DNA from: Gaeumannomyces sp. JS-464 | Lineage: Eukaryota > Ascomycota > Sordariomycetes > Magnaporthales > Magnaporthaceae | Assembly: GCA_002197995.1 (NCBI GenBank) | Contig: NGZR01000002.1 | Span: forward strand, 3,596,001 to 3,660,000 | Length of the DNA: 64,000 bases | Reading direction: 5' to 3' | In this document: positions 47,101 to 58,906 of the stretch, one piece after another | How positions within the stretch are numbered: position 1 is the first letter of the stretch | Layout: each line of letters begins with the position of its first letter | The notes under the pieces: generated by a model | Database searches by the model: none | What the model was told of the DNA's origin: nothing | Seen by the model: only the letters and a program-made list of their open reading frames with translations | Position numbers and translations under genes: made by a program

Positions 47101-48415
47101 TTGGACGGCGAGGAGTGGATGGCGTGGGAGGAAACGCAATCTGGATAACGCGCAAACGCGACTTTTCGTGTCAATGCAGATCCCTGCCACGCTCATTTTA
47201 CCACGCAAAAGGAGGTGGAAGGGGTTGCATCTCCTGGACACGAGATTCGCTGGAAACAAAAGTGCAAGCCCCTAAGTAATCGAGGCTGATAAGCAGCCAC
47301 AAACCGGACGAGTTGAAGTGAATTTTTCATGCTCTCTGAATTACACGAGAGGCGAATCCCGCGCTTTGGGTTGTAGTCGCATTGGGCGGTGCTGCGGCCT
47401 GTTCTGTCCGAAGTCCTCCTCGGAGCATCTCTCCATGGTTTTGACAGCGGCTCGTTCGGCCGCATTTGACGGGTGTTGGCGCGTGGGTCACAATGCATCC
47501 AGCCATGGATGCCATCGCCTTTCACAGCTTATTCAGTGGATGCTTGTCCTTTGCATAACATCGAAATGCGTTGTTTCTATGCATGCCCAGCTCTGATAGA
47601 TCGTTTCGATGCAGTGCGCACGGCCCCTCCAGCTGGATAACCTCAACCCAGCGCACGGAAAGAGTGGTGATGGAATGGCTCCCAACGTCATGACCCCAAT
47701 GTTTACATTTGGTGTTCTTTCAAACTTCTGTCGTTGCTTCGGCAGCAGCCAGTGCCATTAGAAGGAACATGTGGTGTTTCAATCCATTCGCAAGCGCTGC
47801 GGCACCTGTGCTCTAGTGCAGCTCCAGTGCGGTCATTCTGCCACTCCAAACTCACACAAGAGGCTCGAAAAACTGCCGTTTTGGAGCTGTCCTCGAGGTG
47901 GGCGCTTTCGCGGGAAGCTGCTGCGACGGACGGTGGGGCCTCCGCGAAACTCGGCAGTCAAACCCAGCTGGTGGTGGTGGAACCCAGCCCTGTCTTCCAG
48001 CCGCCGCCCCACCTCCCACCTTTCCAAAAGGGCACGCAGCCGCAGGTGCAGCCACCCAAGCGCCGCATAGGGAAGAAGCACTTTGCCCGCTGGCTCCCCG
48101 GCTGGGGGAAGCAAGCGTCCGCAAAGGCGCGGAAAGCAATGCAAAGCCACAGCTCCATCGACGGGGATCCTCAAACCGTCATCCCAACCCGTCAGCCCGT
48201 CATCCATCTGGCCCAGCCCATCTAGCGCCAGGACGCCCCCTTTCCGAGCCTCGACGTCCAATCAATCACTGCGAAACGCCCAAAAGGCATCGCCGACAGA
48301 TCTCGTGTGGAGTTGCTACCTATCATATCTATCGACGCAGCTCTACCAGATTGCCCGTGCTACCACGCTGGATCGTGCCATCGCATCCCGCATCCATCGT
48401 CGCAACACCCCAAAG
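44149..48415. promoter_or_regulatory. Gene-free divergent interval of about 4.3 kb
   Basis: This lies between the serine-rich gene (minus) and RCE1 (plus). No ORF here shows domain content or the strong codon bias of the neighbours. Frames such as 47734-48225 and 46435-47259 have mixed composition and no conserved motif. Several GC-rich patches alternate with purine runs such as the one at 44750-44815. The interval may include long 5' leaders, an RNA gene or a lost gene. I cannot decide which. Confidence 0.5.
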
Positions 48416-49768
48416 ATGCCGTCGGTCAGAGGCATCGTCGACAGGATCGGCAAGTATGTCCACTACGGCGCCAAGCGTGAGTCTTATCTTCGTCTCTTCT
48501 TTTTTTTTGGTCTGGTGTCTTGCCTGCGTTCGACAGCCCTGCCGCCTGTCCCACCTCTTGATGCGACGTCCGGAATCTCGAACCAGCTTGCTGAAACCCT
48601 GAACAGCTGAGGCTCCACCCCCGATCACCACCAGAGCCGCCGTCTTGCTTCTTGTAAGTCCTCGAGGCTGTGCCGAAACTCACATGGCTCCGTTCGCCCC
48701 CCTTTCTGGCTGCTGGGAATACCAGCGGAAACCCCTGTTTGGCCACACTGCCGCCCCCTTCATCGCCGTCGCCGCCGCCGCCGCAGCACCTCATGTCACC
48801 TCCTCCAATACTGACCTGCCATTGTGCCTAGATCGTATATACCGTAATCTATGTGGCCCCATTCTATCTCTCGTCCCGGACCAGGCCGTCGGCCCGGCTG
48901 TCCAGGGACGCCCCGTCCGTCATCAGGGCTAGGGTTGCGTCGGTCACGCTGTCCTGTATTGCCTGCTCGGCCATGACCTTCTACATGGTCACCAAGGACG
49001 GCCATGTACCGTCCGAGGGCGCCCTCCATCTGCTCGGCTACTGGCCCGTCGGCCTGGTCGATTCCGCCAGGTCTCTGTTCCTGACTGCCCTCCTCTTCCT
49101 CGGCCCTCTGTTCGAGAACCTCGTCGTCGAGGCCGGCTGGAGGAACTGGATCGCGCTCAGGCCCCTCTACGACCTGTTCGGCGAGTGGACGACCTGGCGG
49201 AACATCGTCGCTGTAAGCAAGCAAGACAGACCCACCTCTTTTTCCCACGGCGGTGTTCTTTGTGTTGCTGACCTAACTCGCAACCCAGGGTCCCTTCACC
49301 GAGGAGGTCCTCTTCCGGTCTGCCGGGGTACCTCTGATGCTTCTGGCGCGCACGTCGGTCTCCAAGACGATTTTCTTATCGCCTGTGGTCTTCGGGTTGG
49401 CGCATCTGCACCACTTCTACGAGTTCCGCCTCACACACCCGCAGGTGCCGTGGGCACAGGCCGCCCTACGCTCCGTGTTCCAGTTCGGCTTCACAACCAT
49501 CTTCGGCGCCTATGCCACCTTCCTCTACCTCAGGGGCGGCAGCCTTCTGGCCGTGACGCTTGTGCATGCCTTTTGCAACTCCCTTGGCCTCCCTCGTCTC
49601 TGGGGCCGCGTCAGGGTCGCCACCGCCGACGACCCTAACGGCGAGAAGCCCGCGTCACCGCTGTGGACTGTGGCCTACTATGTGCTCCTGTTCGCCGGCG
49701 CCATACTATTCTACCGAAACTTCTGGACTCTCACCAAAAGCCAGATGGAGTTGATCCCGCTGAAATGA
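48416..49768 (+). CDS. RCE1: CAAX prenyl protease 2 (Rce1)
   Basis: Four exons, 48416..48476, 48607..48653, 48832..49212 and 49289..49768, encode 322 residues with intact frames. The start is MPSVRGIVDRIGKYVHYGAK, followed across the junction by EAPPPITTRAAVLLL and IVYTVIYVAPFYLS, the first membrane segment. The ABI/Rce1 motifs are complete: GPFTEEVLFRS (Glu168, Glu169 and Arg173), FGLAHLHHFYE (His) and TLVHAFCNS (His, Asn). Rce1 is an ER-membrane glutamate protease that removes the last three residues of prenylated CaaX proteins such as Ras and a-factor-like pheromones. A simple (GCC)n run lies in intron 2 at about 48770-48786. Confidence 0.95.
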
Positions 49769-50445
49769 GCCGAAAGCTCGGCCGAACCGAGGGGACATCG
49801 GCAGTCCCAGACAAACAGGGTGGTGCCGATGTGAACGAGCGGAAACACGGCTTCATACAGCCTTTGGCTGTGACTGGGACATGATAGCGTGTTCTCTCAA
49901 CTTCATTTTTCTGTTGTAGATTGGGCACTGCGATGCTTTCTCCGTTGGGTATCGATCTCAACTAAGGTTGTTTGTTGGCGCTGCCTTCACTGGTCCCTCT
50001 GCAGCTCGCCTTCTCTTCCCCTAGCTGTCGGGACTTGGTTCTGGGCACATCTGACAGGTTACACCACAGAAGCATTGTATTGGTTAAAACCACTGGAAGC
50101 GTGTCGGCGCTGGCAGGGATCCGTTTCAAGCGGAGGCCAGGTTTTGCTGTGGTAGCACGGGTCTTGGTATCAAGATGCTCGCCCTACTCAGCTCAACAAG
50201 TATAATTACTTGTCTTGATAGCCGCAAAATAAGGGTGGCGATTTATCCACGCTATCATGGGAATCATGCATGGCCGACGTGGCGCTGGTGCGCCTCGCAC
50301 TCGTCGGATGTGGACTCCTCACCCGACGCAGCAAGAACCTTGCTGGGCCAGCTTTTGCGGCAGAGCTCGTAGTCACTTGGTTAATTCCACTCCTATTCAG
50401 GGGGAATCGTCCACATCCAAGGAACCGGGCATTGGGAATTCATCG
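49769..50445. other. Convergent 3' region between RCE1 and MMM1
   Basis: I see no gene here. Both neighbours end into this interval. No conserved ORF is present. Confidence 0.5.
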
Positions 50446-51723
50446 TCAGACCGGGGTCGCCTCCTGAAACGAGAGAGAATCAGCCGAGGGCTGACGAGCG
50501 CCTGAGGCCACAGATTCATGCCTGGAATTGTGGGCTGCCTCTACGCCCTTTGCCCTGCTCATCGAGCGCTCAACATCGGCAATTATCTCGTCGCCACCAC
50601 GGGTGTTCTTCTTTCGGGGCCATAGGCTGGGGAGCGGGATCTCCTGGAAGCGCGGCTCGACGCAGCGCTCGTCGAACCAGCGGTGCAGGCGCGACTCTAT
50701 CAGCTGGGCGATCTTTGGTACGTCCTGCAGGCGCGAGCGGCTGCCGACGAGGCTGCGGATCGAGAAGTCGAGGCGGTAGTCGTCAAGGAAGGTGAAGACC
50801 ATCTTGGTGCCCGTCTGGCGCGAGGGGTTGCTGGGGATGAAGGAGATGGCCAGGGTGCCGCTGAAGCGCACGACCGAGACGGCCAGGGCGACGGGGAGCA
50901 CGGCGGTCAGGCGCTTCGGATAGTTGAGCAGCAGTTTGGTCTCGAGGGCGAGGGTGATCATGTCGCTCAGGTCGACGTCCATGCGGGCTTGCAGGGTGCC
51001 GCCCTCGCGGTGGGCCATGTTTGCGTCAAAGGCCTTGCCGCCAGCGGGGCCAAAGGTGAGGCCATCCTCGTCGACGGGGATGATGCGGCAGTTGCTGAAT
51101 ATGGGGAAGTCCTCGCCGAGGCTAAGCTCGGTGACGCGGATCTCGTCGAGGAAGTCCGGGCGGCTGGTGCCGTTGAGGGCCTTGGTCAGGGATGTGAGAA
51201 TGGCGTCGTCGTGCTGGGCGTCGCTGCGGAACTGGGCGATGGTCTGGGCGACCAGGACGTTGAACCAGTCGAGGCTCTCGGGCTGGTGGCTGTCGACGCG
51301 GTAGTACGTCTTGCTGAGGATGGAGCCGATCGTCAGCGCGGGCGGGCCGGAGCGCAGTACGCTGGACTTCTTCTTCTTGAGGGCCGGGTGGTGGCCGCCG
51401 CCTTGCAGGTGCGTGTGCTCGGGCCGCTGGCTGGGGCTGCGGAGGCTGAGCAGCGACCTCTTGTGCGCGAGCGTGCGTGACCGCCGCTCATTGGCCCGGG
51501 CCGTTGCCGTCTCCTCGGGGGAGGGTGGGTCGCCGAAGATGAAGAACTTTATAAAGGCCGCGATCAGCAGCACTACCGACAGCTGGCCGACGATGAAGCC
51601 CTGCGTGAACGAGAGTCTGGGCCGCGGCCCCGTCAGCAGTTGCGCGGTGCAGAAAGCATGAACCAGCTCGGAATTGCTCACTCACGTAGGCTCTGCCCGA
51701 GCAGGACAGGTATTAGGCGACAT
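50446..51723 (-). CDS. MMM1: ERMES subunit Mmm1 (maintenance of mitochondrial morphology 1)
   Basis: Exon 1 (51723..51686, [12 protein letters not shown]) joins exon 2 (51616..50446) across a 69-nt intron (GTGAGT...CAG), giving 402 residues. The short lumenal N-terminus is followed by a single membrane anchor ([15 protein letters not shown], about residues 26-41). A basic linker precedes the SMP domain, which runs from [18 protein letters not shown] to [20 protein letters not shown]. Mmm1 is the ER-anchored subunit of the ER-mitochondria encounter structure that transfers phospholipids between the two membranes. An apparent longer N-terminus read through the intron uses no ATG and is blocked by TGA at the donor, so the spliced start is preferred. 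The frame is clean. Confidence 0.95.
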
Positions 51724-52396
51724 GGCGATGCTGTCCCGGACAAAGCATCGTTCGCTCGAAGTCGGTCGGTCAGGGGGCGGGCAGCCGAGGGGATTTTGGC
51801 TGAGAACAATTGCATGTGTTTGTCCTGTGCTGTGCGGTGATGCAAGCTCTGCTGGCGACTGTGACATCAATGCCCGTTTGCGCAGTGTGTGGAGCTTCCG
51901 TTTCAAGCCAAGCTCAAAGTGCCCCACCCGAGCACGCCTGCTGTGCTGTGCCACGCTGGTGCATCTTAGTTGAGCAGCCGCATTGAAGGCTCCAGCGATG
52001 AATGCGACGACATGCCTAGAACTGCGCCAAACCACTTCAATAATAGCAGCGTGCATCCCTTGGCTGGACGCTTTTGTATTGCCGCTGCTGTCAATTACGA
52101 CGATCAAGTAGTCCGGAAGTTCTGCCTTCTTCCGTTCTCCTGCAGGGCTAGGCCACGTTTGGTTTAATCACATTACCGCCGCAATCACATTCTATCAAAC
52201 ACACACCGTGCATCACTCCCTGCGGCAACCTCATCCACAGCCTCGCGCACGTAAGCTCTCTCAGACCGACGGGCCGCTGGAGGGCGTGGGAGTCTAGCCT
52301 ACCGCCGTGGCCCTGATACCGGTGCAGCATCCACATCGGGAGACGTCGTCACAGTAGCTGCTGTCCGGCCCCGAAGACGGGCCCCCGCCATTCACG
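51724..52396. promoter_or_regulatory. Divergent promoter between MMM1 and VPS45
   Basis: About 670 bp separate the two start codons on opposite strands. No credible ORF is present. Both promoters must be here. Confidence 0.55.
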
Positions 52397-54256
52397 ATGG
52401 ATGTCGTCCAGGCCGTTTCGGGTACATCTCCAAGATGATATCCACGGGCGAAACCCCACAGGCTCGCAGTCAGCAAAGATGAAGATCTTGCTGCTGGACA
52501 GAGACACGGTGCCGATCCTGTCGACGGCAGTGACACAGTCCACGCTACTCAACCACGAGGTGTACCTCACGGACCGCCTGGATAATGCGAACCGCGAGAA
52601 GATGCGCCACCTGCGCTGCTACTGCTTCGTCCGGCCGTCGCCCGACTCGATCCAGTTTCTGATCGACGAGCTGAGGGAGCCTAGGTACGGCGAGTACTAC
52701 CTCTACTTCAGCAACGTGGTCAAGAAGTCGTCGCTTGAGCGGCTGGCCGAGGCAGACGACCACGAGGTCGTCAAGCTGGTCCAGGAGCACTTTGCCGACT
52801 TCGTCGTCGTCAACCCGGACCTGTTCGACCTGAACATCTCCCTGCCCCAGCACAGGCTCTGGAGCACCTCGCCAGACATGTGGAACTCGGACTCACTACA
52901 GCGCGCCACCGAGGGCATTCTCGCCGTCCTGCTGGCGCTCAAGAAGAAGCCGCTGATACGGTACGAGAAGAACAGCCTGATGGCCAAGAAACTGGCCACC
53001 GAGGTGCGCTACCACATGACGCAGGAGGACCAGCTGTTCGATTTCCGCAAGGTCGACACCCCACCCATCCTGCTCATCCTCGACCGTCGCAACGACCCAG
53101 TCACCCCGCTGCTCACCCAGTGGACGTACCAGGCCATGGTGCACCAGCTGATCGGCATCAAGAACGGCCGTGTCGACCTGGGCGACGTGCCCAACGCGAG
53201 TCCTGACCTCAAGGAGATTGTCCTGTCGCAGGACCAGGACCCGTTCTTCAAGAAGAACATGTACCTCAACTTTGGCGACCTGGGGTCCAACGTCAAGGAC
53301 TATGTCGAGCAGTTCCAGACAAAACACAAGAACAACGTCCAGCTCGAGTCAATAGCTGACATGAAACGCTTTGTTGAGGAGTACCCCGAGTTCCGGAAGC
53401 TATCGGGGAACGTCAGCAAGCATGTCCACCTTATGTCTGAGTTGAGTAGGAGAGTAGGAGAAGAAAACCTGCTCGAGGTCAGCGAGTGCGAGCAAAGCTT
53501 GGCATGTAACGACAACCACGCTGCAGACCTAAAGGTAAGAAAATCGGAAAGTCGAGGCAAGGCCTGTGCGTGAGATCTCGTCGATTTTCTGGGCTAACAG
53601 CGAGAGCATGACAGAGTATTCAAAAGATTATCCAAAATCCAGCCGTGACGGCAGAGCATAAAACTGGCCTCGTGGCCCTCTACGCGTTACGGTACGAGAA
53701 GCACCCCTCCAGCGCACTGCCAATGTTGGTGGACCTCCTCGGGGCTGCAGGCGGGGTACCGGCGCGGCTGGCCGACCTGGTACCCAAGCTGCTGGTGTAT
53801 CAGAACTCGGTGTCGCAGTCGCAAGGGGCGGGCGGGGGCATCTCGGACATATTCGAGTCGACGGGGATATTCTCAGGGGCCAAGGCGTTCAAGGGCCTCA
53901 AGGGTGTCGACAACGTCTACACGATGCACTCGCCGCGGCTCGAGGTGACGCTGCAGAGTCTGATCAAGGGCCGGCTCCGCGAGCAGCAGTTCCCCTTTGT
54001 CGACGGCGGCGGCGGCACCAAGGACAAGCCGCAGGATATCATCGTCTTCATGGTCGGCGGGGCCACATACGAGGAGGCCAAGACGGTGGCAGGCATCAAC
54101 GCGTCCTCGCCGGGCGTCAGGGTCGTGCTCGGAGGCACGACGATGCACAACGCCGACACGTTCCTGGAAGAGGTCGAGGATGCTGTCAGGTCGTGGCCGG
54201 AGCCCCCGCCCACGACGGCGGCTGGTAGGTTGAGGAAAGAGATTGGGCGGAGGTAA
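52397..54256 (+). CDS. VPS45: Sec1/Munc18 protein Vps45
   Basis: Two exons, 52397..53534 and 53615..54256, joined by an 80-nt GTAAGA...CAG intron, encode about 593 residues. The N-terminus reads MDVVQAVSG then YISKMISTGETPQ, then MKILLLDRDTVPILSTAVTQ, if one base is missing at 52420-52422 and one at about 52475-52479. Downstream the SM fold is clear, with LDNANREKMRHLRCYCFVRP, the conserved LLILDRRNDPVTPLLTQWTY, and the C-terminal QDIIVFMVGGATYEEAKTV. Vps45 binds the syntaxin Tlg2 and Pep12-type SNAREs for traffic from Golgi to endosome. A start at the internal MKILL Met would leave out the N-terminal helix seen in other Vps45 proteins. Confidence 0.94.
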
Positions 54257-55075
54257 TGGGTAAGGCGAGTTAGTTGCCTGTTGCAAAGAAGCACGTGTGG
54301 AACATAGGACGGGCCTGGGAGCCATGTTGGCTGTACTGGGACGGCGGTGCGGTGCTTGTGCATTTGTTTGAACACCCGCCGGAGGTTTTTTTTTTTTTTT
54401 TCTTTTTTTTTTTTTTTTTGGATTTATCAGTTATTGCTGTGTTTTTTTGGCCAGCTTTATCATCAATTACACCAATGATACGCCCTTTTCTACTTTCGAT
54501 ATTTAAGTGTAGTATATATTTCAAGAGCGAGTGAAAGAATACAACATACCCCATGAAATTGTCGACTCGTAACCAGCATGGATCATTCGGAAGGGGCTTC
54601 GAAGCGCGGCAGCAGGTTCGTTCCTAGTAAGAAAAATAATCGTATTTTGGGGGGTGGAAGGAATAGGGACCGGGGGAGCACGAACGAACCATTGGACAAT
54701 GCAATAAAAGTGAAAAGAAAACACTAGAAACAATGATATTAATGATAAGCTCTCAAAAAAGGTATGCTTTAATCATTTAAAGAGACATGATCTAACTATT
54801 AGGAATCGCTCAGCTAGTCACAAACCGTCAAGACCTAAAAAGATCACATATACATTGCATCAAAGTCTTGTTCTGGGAAATGAATGGCAATCCAGGAGGA
54901 GGTTCTCCCAAAGTCCCAGGGTTGGGGTTAGAATCATTTCTGTCTGTGGGCTGCCTTATCGATAGGCACGAAAAGTTCAATGACGGCAAACTTGCACTTC
55001 GATGGGATTTGTTGATTGCCCATCCTCCCCCAAAGCTATGTCCTTTAATCGCTAGGCGCTGGTACGAGCCTGTCG
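54257..55075. other. Intergenic region between VPS45 and MTO1
   Basis: I see no gene here. It holds the VPS45 trailer, with a T run of about 30 (54387-54419, interrupted by single C and G), then AT-rich sequence and the MTO1 promoter. Confidence 0.55.
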
Positions 55076-57250
55076 ATGGTTATGCCTTTGTCCGTGTCTT
55101 TATTGGGCGCACTCGTCCCAACGAGGCTCGTCTTTCCCGCCAGTTTTCGCGCCGGGCGAAGGAGGACGTTTGCCACGGTCAACGAGCTTGCAAGGTGATT
55201 TCCCCCCCCCCCCCCCCCCCCCCCCGATATCTCCACCGGACAGGGATCGCAGCCAGCTGACTTCAGACCAATGCTGGCGGTATAGAAGTTCGATGTCGTC
55301 GTTATTGGCGGAGGCCACGCCGGGGCCGAGGCGTGTGCTGCGGCTGCGCGGACGGGCGCGAGGACGGCGTTGGTGACGCCCAAGACGGACAACCTGGGCA
55401 CCTGCTCGTGCAACCCGAGCTTCGGCGGCATCGGCAAGGGCGTCATCATTCGCGAGATCGATGCGCTGGACGGGCTGGCCGGGCGCGTTGTTGACCGCGC
55501 GGGCGTGCAGTTCAAGGTGCTGAACCGCCGCAAGGGCCCCGCCGTCTGGGGGCCCCGCGCTCAGATCGACCGCGAGCTCTACAAGACGCACATGCGGGAC
55601 ACGCTGCTCAACTACCCCAACCTGACCGTCGTGCTGGACAGCGTGGCCGACATTGTGCTCGGGCAGGCAGACGGCCCGGACGCCAGGCCCGGGCAGAGGA
55701 ACATTACAGGGGTGCGGCTCGAGTCGGGCGAGGAGCTCGCGACGGGCCAGGTCGTCATCACCACAGGCACGTTCCTGGGCGGCGAGATCCACATCGGACT
55801 GGAGAGCTTCCCCTCGGGCCGCATCGGCGAGGCCGCGACGTTTGGGCTCAGCCACTCCCTCAGGGGCGCGGGGTTCCAGATGGGCAGGCTGAAGACGGGG
55901 ACGCCGCCGCGGCTGGCCAAGGGCAGCATCGACTTTAGCATCCTGGACGTGCAGCATGGCGACGACCCTCCCATTCCCTTCAGCTTCATGAGCGAGCGCG
56001 TCGCGGTTGAGAACCAGCTGGACTGCCACGCCACCTACACCAACCAGGCCACCCACGACGTCGTGCGCGCCAACCTCGACAAGACCATCCACATCCGCGA
56101 GACGGTCAAGGGGCCCCGGTACTGCCCGTCGCTCGAGTCCAAGATCATACGCTTCGGCCACCGCGAGCGGCATATCGTCTGGCTCGAGCCCGAGGGCTTC
56201 GACTCGGACGTCATCTACCCCAACGGCCTATCCATGACGATCCCCGCAGAGGCGCAGGAGCAGCTGCTGCGCACGATCCCGGGCCTGGAGAAGGTCGAGA
56301 TGCTGCAGCCGGGCTACGGCGTCGAGTACGACTACGTGGACCCGCGCTCGCTCAAGACGTCGCTCGAGACCAAGGCCATCTCGGGCCTGTTCCTGGCCGG
56401 CCAGATCAACGGCACCACGGGCTACGAGGAGGCTGCAGGCCAGGGCGTCGTGGCCGGCATTAACGCCGGGCGCGCGGCGCTGGGGCTCCCGGTGGCGACG
56501 CTGTCGCGGGCCGACGGCTACATCGGCATCATGATCGACGACCTGGTCACCAAGGGCGTCTCGGAGCCGTACCGCATGTTCACGTCGCGGTCCGAGTACC
56601 GCATGTCGACGCGCGCCGACAACGCCGACGGGCGCCTGACGGCCCTGGGCCGCTCCTGGGGCGTCGTCTCGGACACGCGCTGGGCCGCCTTCGAGCGCGA
56701 GCGCGCTCAGGTGGCCGAGCTGACGGGCCTGCTGGCCGGCGTCCGCTACGGCGGCGAGGGCTGGCGCGCGGCCGGGCTGAGCAACGTCGGCAACGCGAGC
56801 GGGATCATGGACGGCCTCGCCATGCTGCGTCGGGGCTACACCATCGACGACGTGGCTGGCAGCAGCGTCGCCGAGCTGAGGCGGGCCGCCACCGACTTCT
56901 CGGCCCGCGTCCGCCAGCGCGTCGGCATCGAGGCAATCTACGAACCCTACGTGCGCAGGGAGCGCGGCTACCACGAGCGCGCGTCGCGCGACGAGGCGCT
57001 GCTGCTGCCCGCCGACCTCGACTACACCGCCGTCGTGGGAATCTCCATGGCTGAGCGCCAGGTCCTCGCCGCCGCCAGGCCCGAGACCCTCGGCCAGGCA
57101 AGGAGGCTCGAGGGTGTCACTCCCGCCGGCGTCGTGCGCCTGCTCGCTCACGTCCGTGGTGGCATCGGCCGTAAGGCCCGCCCTGCCGGCCCGGAGCCCC
57201 TGTTAGAGGAGTCGCGCCTGGAAGCTGCGTCTACTTTGGCTTCTGCATAG
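55076..57250 (+). CDS. MTO1: Mitochondrial tRNA modification enzyme Mto1 (MnmG/GidA family)
   Basis: Exon 1 (55076..55194) encodes a basic N-terminus with no acidic residues until late ([20 protein letters not shown]), typical of a mitochondrial targeting peptide. Exon 2 (55286..57250) opens [20 protein letters not shown], the FAD-binding Rossmann motif, and continues with [31 protein letters not shown] and [11 protein letters not shown]. The C-terminal helical tRNA-binding region ([19 protein letters not shown]) is complete. About 694 residues are expected. The exon 1 and exon 2 phases differ by one base, so one base is missing near the junction or in exon 1. The intron contains a run of 24 C. 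With the GTPase Mss1, Mto1 installs the 5-carboxymethylaminomethyl-type group on U34 of mitochondrial tRNAs. Confidence 0.93.
55202..55225. repeat. Poly-C tract of 24 inside the MTO1 intron
   Basis: Twenty-four consecutive C on the plus strand, immediately after the MTO1 splice donor (GTGATTT). Long G/C homopolymers are rare and length-unstable, and the true length is uncertain in this assembly. Confidence 0.9.
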
Positions 57251-57992
57251 GCTGGACGTCTTACAGGGCCGTGTAGTCTCTTTTTCTTCTTTGTTTGTAT
57301 ATCATTATACCCACGCCCACTCAATGTGTTGAGGCTTCTCGTTATCTCTTCGGGACCCTACGAGTGGGAGGTTGATCTATTGGAACGATGCTAATGACGG
57401 CTGGCTATGTAGGTGGGTGGCATTCTCTATCACGCGGCTTTGGTTTAAATCACGCACATTATTAGGCGGAGTTGGAGGAGTCGGCTGTCGAGATTTCTAT
57501 ACTGGGTACTTGGGAAAAGCAGCACGCAGAATGTACGATATCATAAGTAGCCACGCCGCCACCATCCAAACGCTAACACGGGGATGGAGGCCTCACTTCC
57601 GGTGCCTTTAGGCTTATGCCACCAATCTGCAAGGCCGGTAGTCAGACGCCTCGGGGCATCTGGCCGACGGCACGCCACCGGCGAACATACGGCGCCGTCG
57701 ACAGCCTGTGAGCCAAGTCAAGCACGTCGTCTCCCAACAGAATGGCTGTCGGATGGATAAACAAACACGCAAATGGCGCGAACTGTGCATGTGCACGCAC
57801 CCGGGGACCAGATTTGGTGGCAGGCCAGCCTCCAGCCCCTCGACAGGGGCTGCTTCTTGTTGTCATTCTTGTCCTTTTTTTTCTTCTTTTTTTTGTCCTT
57901 CCTCCATGGACGGTCTAGACCATCATCCCTTGCAGACAGAACCTCCACAAACAGCCAACACTAGCATGGTGACACCCACACTAGGTCTACCA

Positions 57993-58018
57993 AGCACACA
58001 CACACGCACACACACACA
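57993..58018. repeat. CA dinucleotide microsatellite
   Basis: A run of CA units with one CG interruption on the plus strand, between MTO1 and CRD1. Probably polymorphic. Confidence 0.85.
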
Positions 58019-58379
58019 GCATGGAGAGAGAAAATGCCGCAATCGCTACGGCCGCGTCATGTCTATTTTTTTTTTTTTTTTACCGGCCTCGTTTCCTTTC
58101 CCCTTCCCCCACCTCCGAGCAAATGGCCGGAGGGGAAGGTGGTGGCGTGTGTGTGTGACACCCTGTGGAGTGTGGCGTCTGGGGGAAGCGCCATTATCAC
58201 GAGGCAGGGAATAAAAGAAAAAAGAAGGGAAAAGGAAAAAAAAATCAAGATTGAGGTTCACGTAAGGGCCTCGGGTATGTAGCCGTATGTATGCACGATT
58301 ACCATTTCGGCATGATCAGCATATACCTACTACATAGACTTGGCTCTCCGCCGTCCACCAAGCGCTAGCCCCGCCGTAT

Positions 58380-58380
<1 letters not shown>

Positions 58381-58410
<30 letters not shown>
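58381..58410. repeat. Poly-C tract of 30
   Basis: Thirty consecutive C on the plus strand in the MTO1-CRD1 intergenic region. It is the longest G/C homopolymer in the window, and a 24-base C run occurs 3 kb away in the MTO1 intron. Confidence 0.9.
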
Positions 58411-58413
<3 letters not shown>

Positions 58414-58906
58414 CTTCTTGTTCCCGGATCGTGGCCCGTCCTGTCACGGCCGGCCACACTTCGTGGCACCCGCTAGGGGAGGGAGGGGAGATATGGTTCA
58501 AAAAAGCTCAGGGTTGGGGGGAGCGACGATGTGATGACGGCTTACGTACCTGCATTCGTCTCGCTCGGCAAACAGGCGTGTTCGCCCCGGGTCTGGACGA
58601 CCGAGGGCTCGCATATCGACTCTAGCACGGCCAGGCGTGCATACATCGAGGACGAGTTTTGCTCGCACGGTAAGCCAATATCGGAGGGAAACCGGCTAGG
58701 CGGGCCTCCTAGCGTCAAGCCACGGCGTTCCACTCCACGACGGTTCTTCTGCACTTGGGCTAAAATCATGTTGTGTATTGTGTTGTTTATTGTTGTTACT
58801 CAGTACACCCCTTCTCCACTCTAGTGCAAGTGCTGCAGCTCTACTATGCGGTATGCGGATGCCTTTTTTTTTTTCTCTCTTTTTTTTCCCTTTATTTTTT
58901 CTTCTC

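Larger units (their letters stand above)
57251..58906. other. Convergent 3' interval between MTO1 and CRD1
   Basis: I see no gene in about 1.65 kb. Contents include a CA microsatellite, T runs near 57870-57893 and 58066-58081, a purine-rich patch near 58210-58245, a 30-base C run, and a T/C-rich stretch at 58865-58908 just beyond the CRD1 stop. Open frames here are products of these tracts. Confidence 0.55.

Noticed and set aside
47734..48225. 163-codon plus-strand ORF before RCE1
   Set aside because: The sequence looks like leader or promoter, with no conserved motif and no coding bias like its neighbours.
51617..51681. Extended MMM1 N-terminus read through without splicing
   Set aside because: It starts with GTG, not ATG, and is preceded by an in-frame TGA. 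The spliced start at 51723 gives a typical Mmm1 N-terminus.
56228..57151. 307-codon minus-strand ORF opposite MTO1
   Set aside because: It is an antisense shadow of the MTO1 coding frame.
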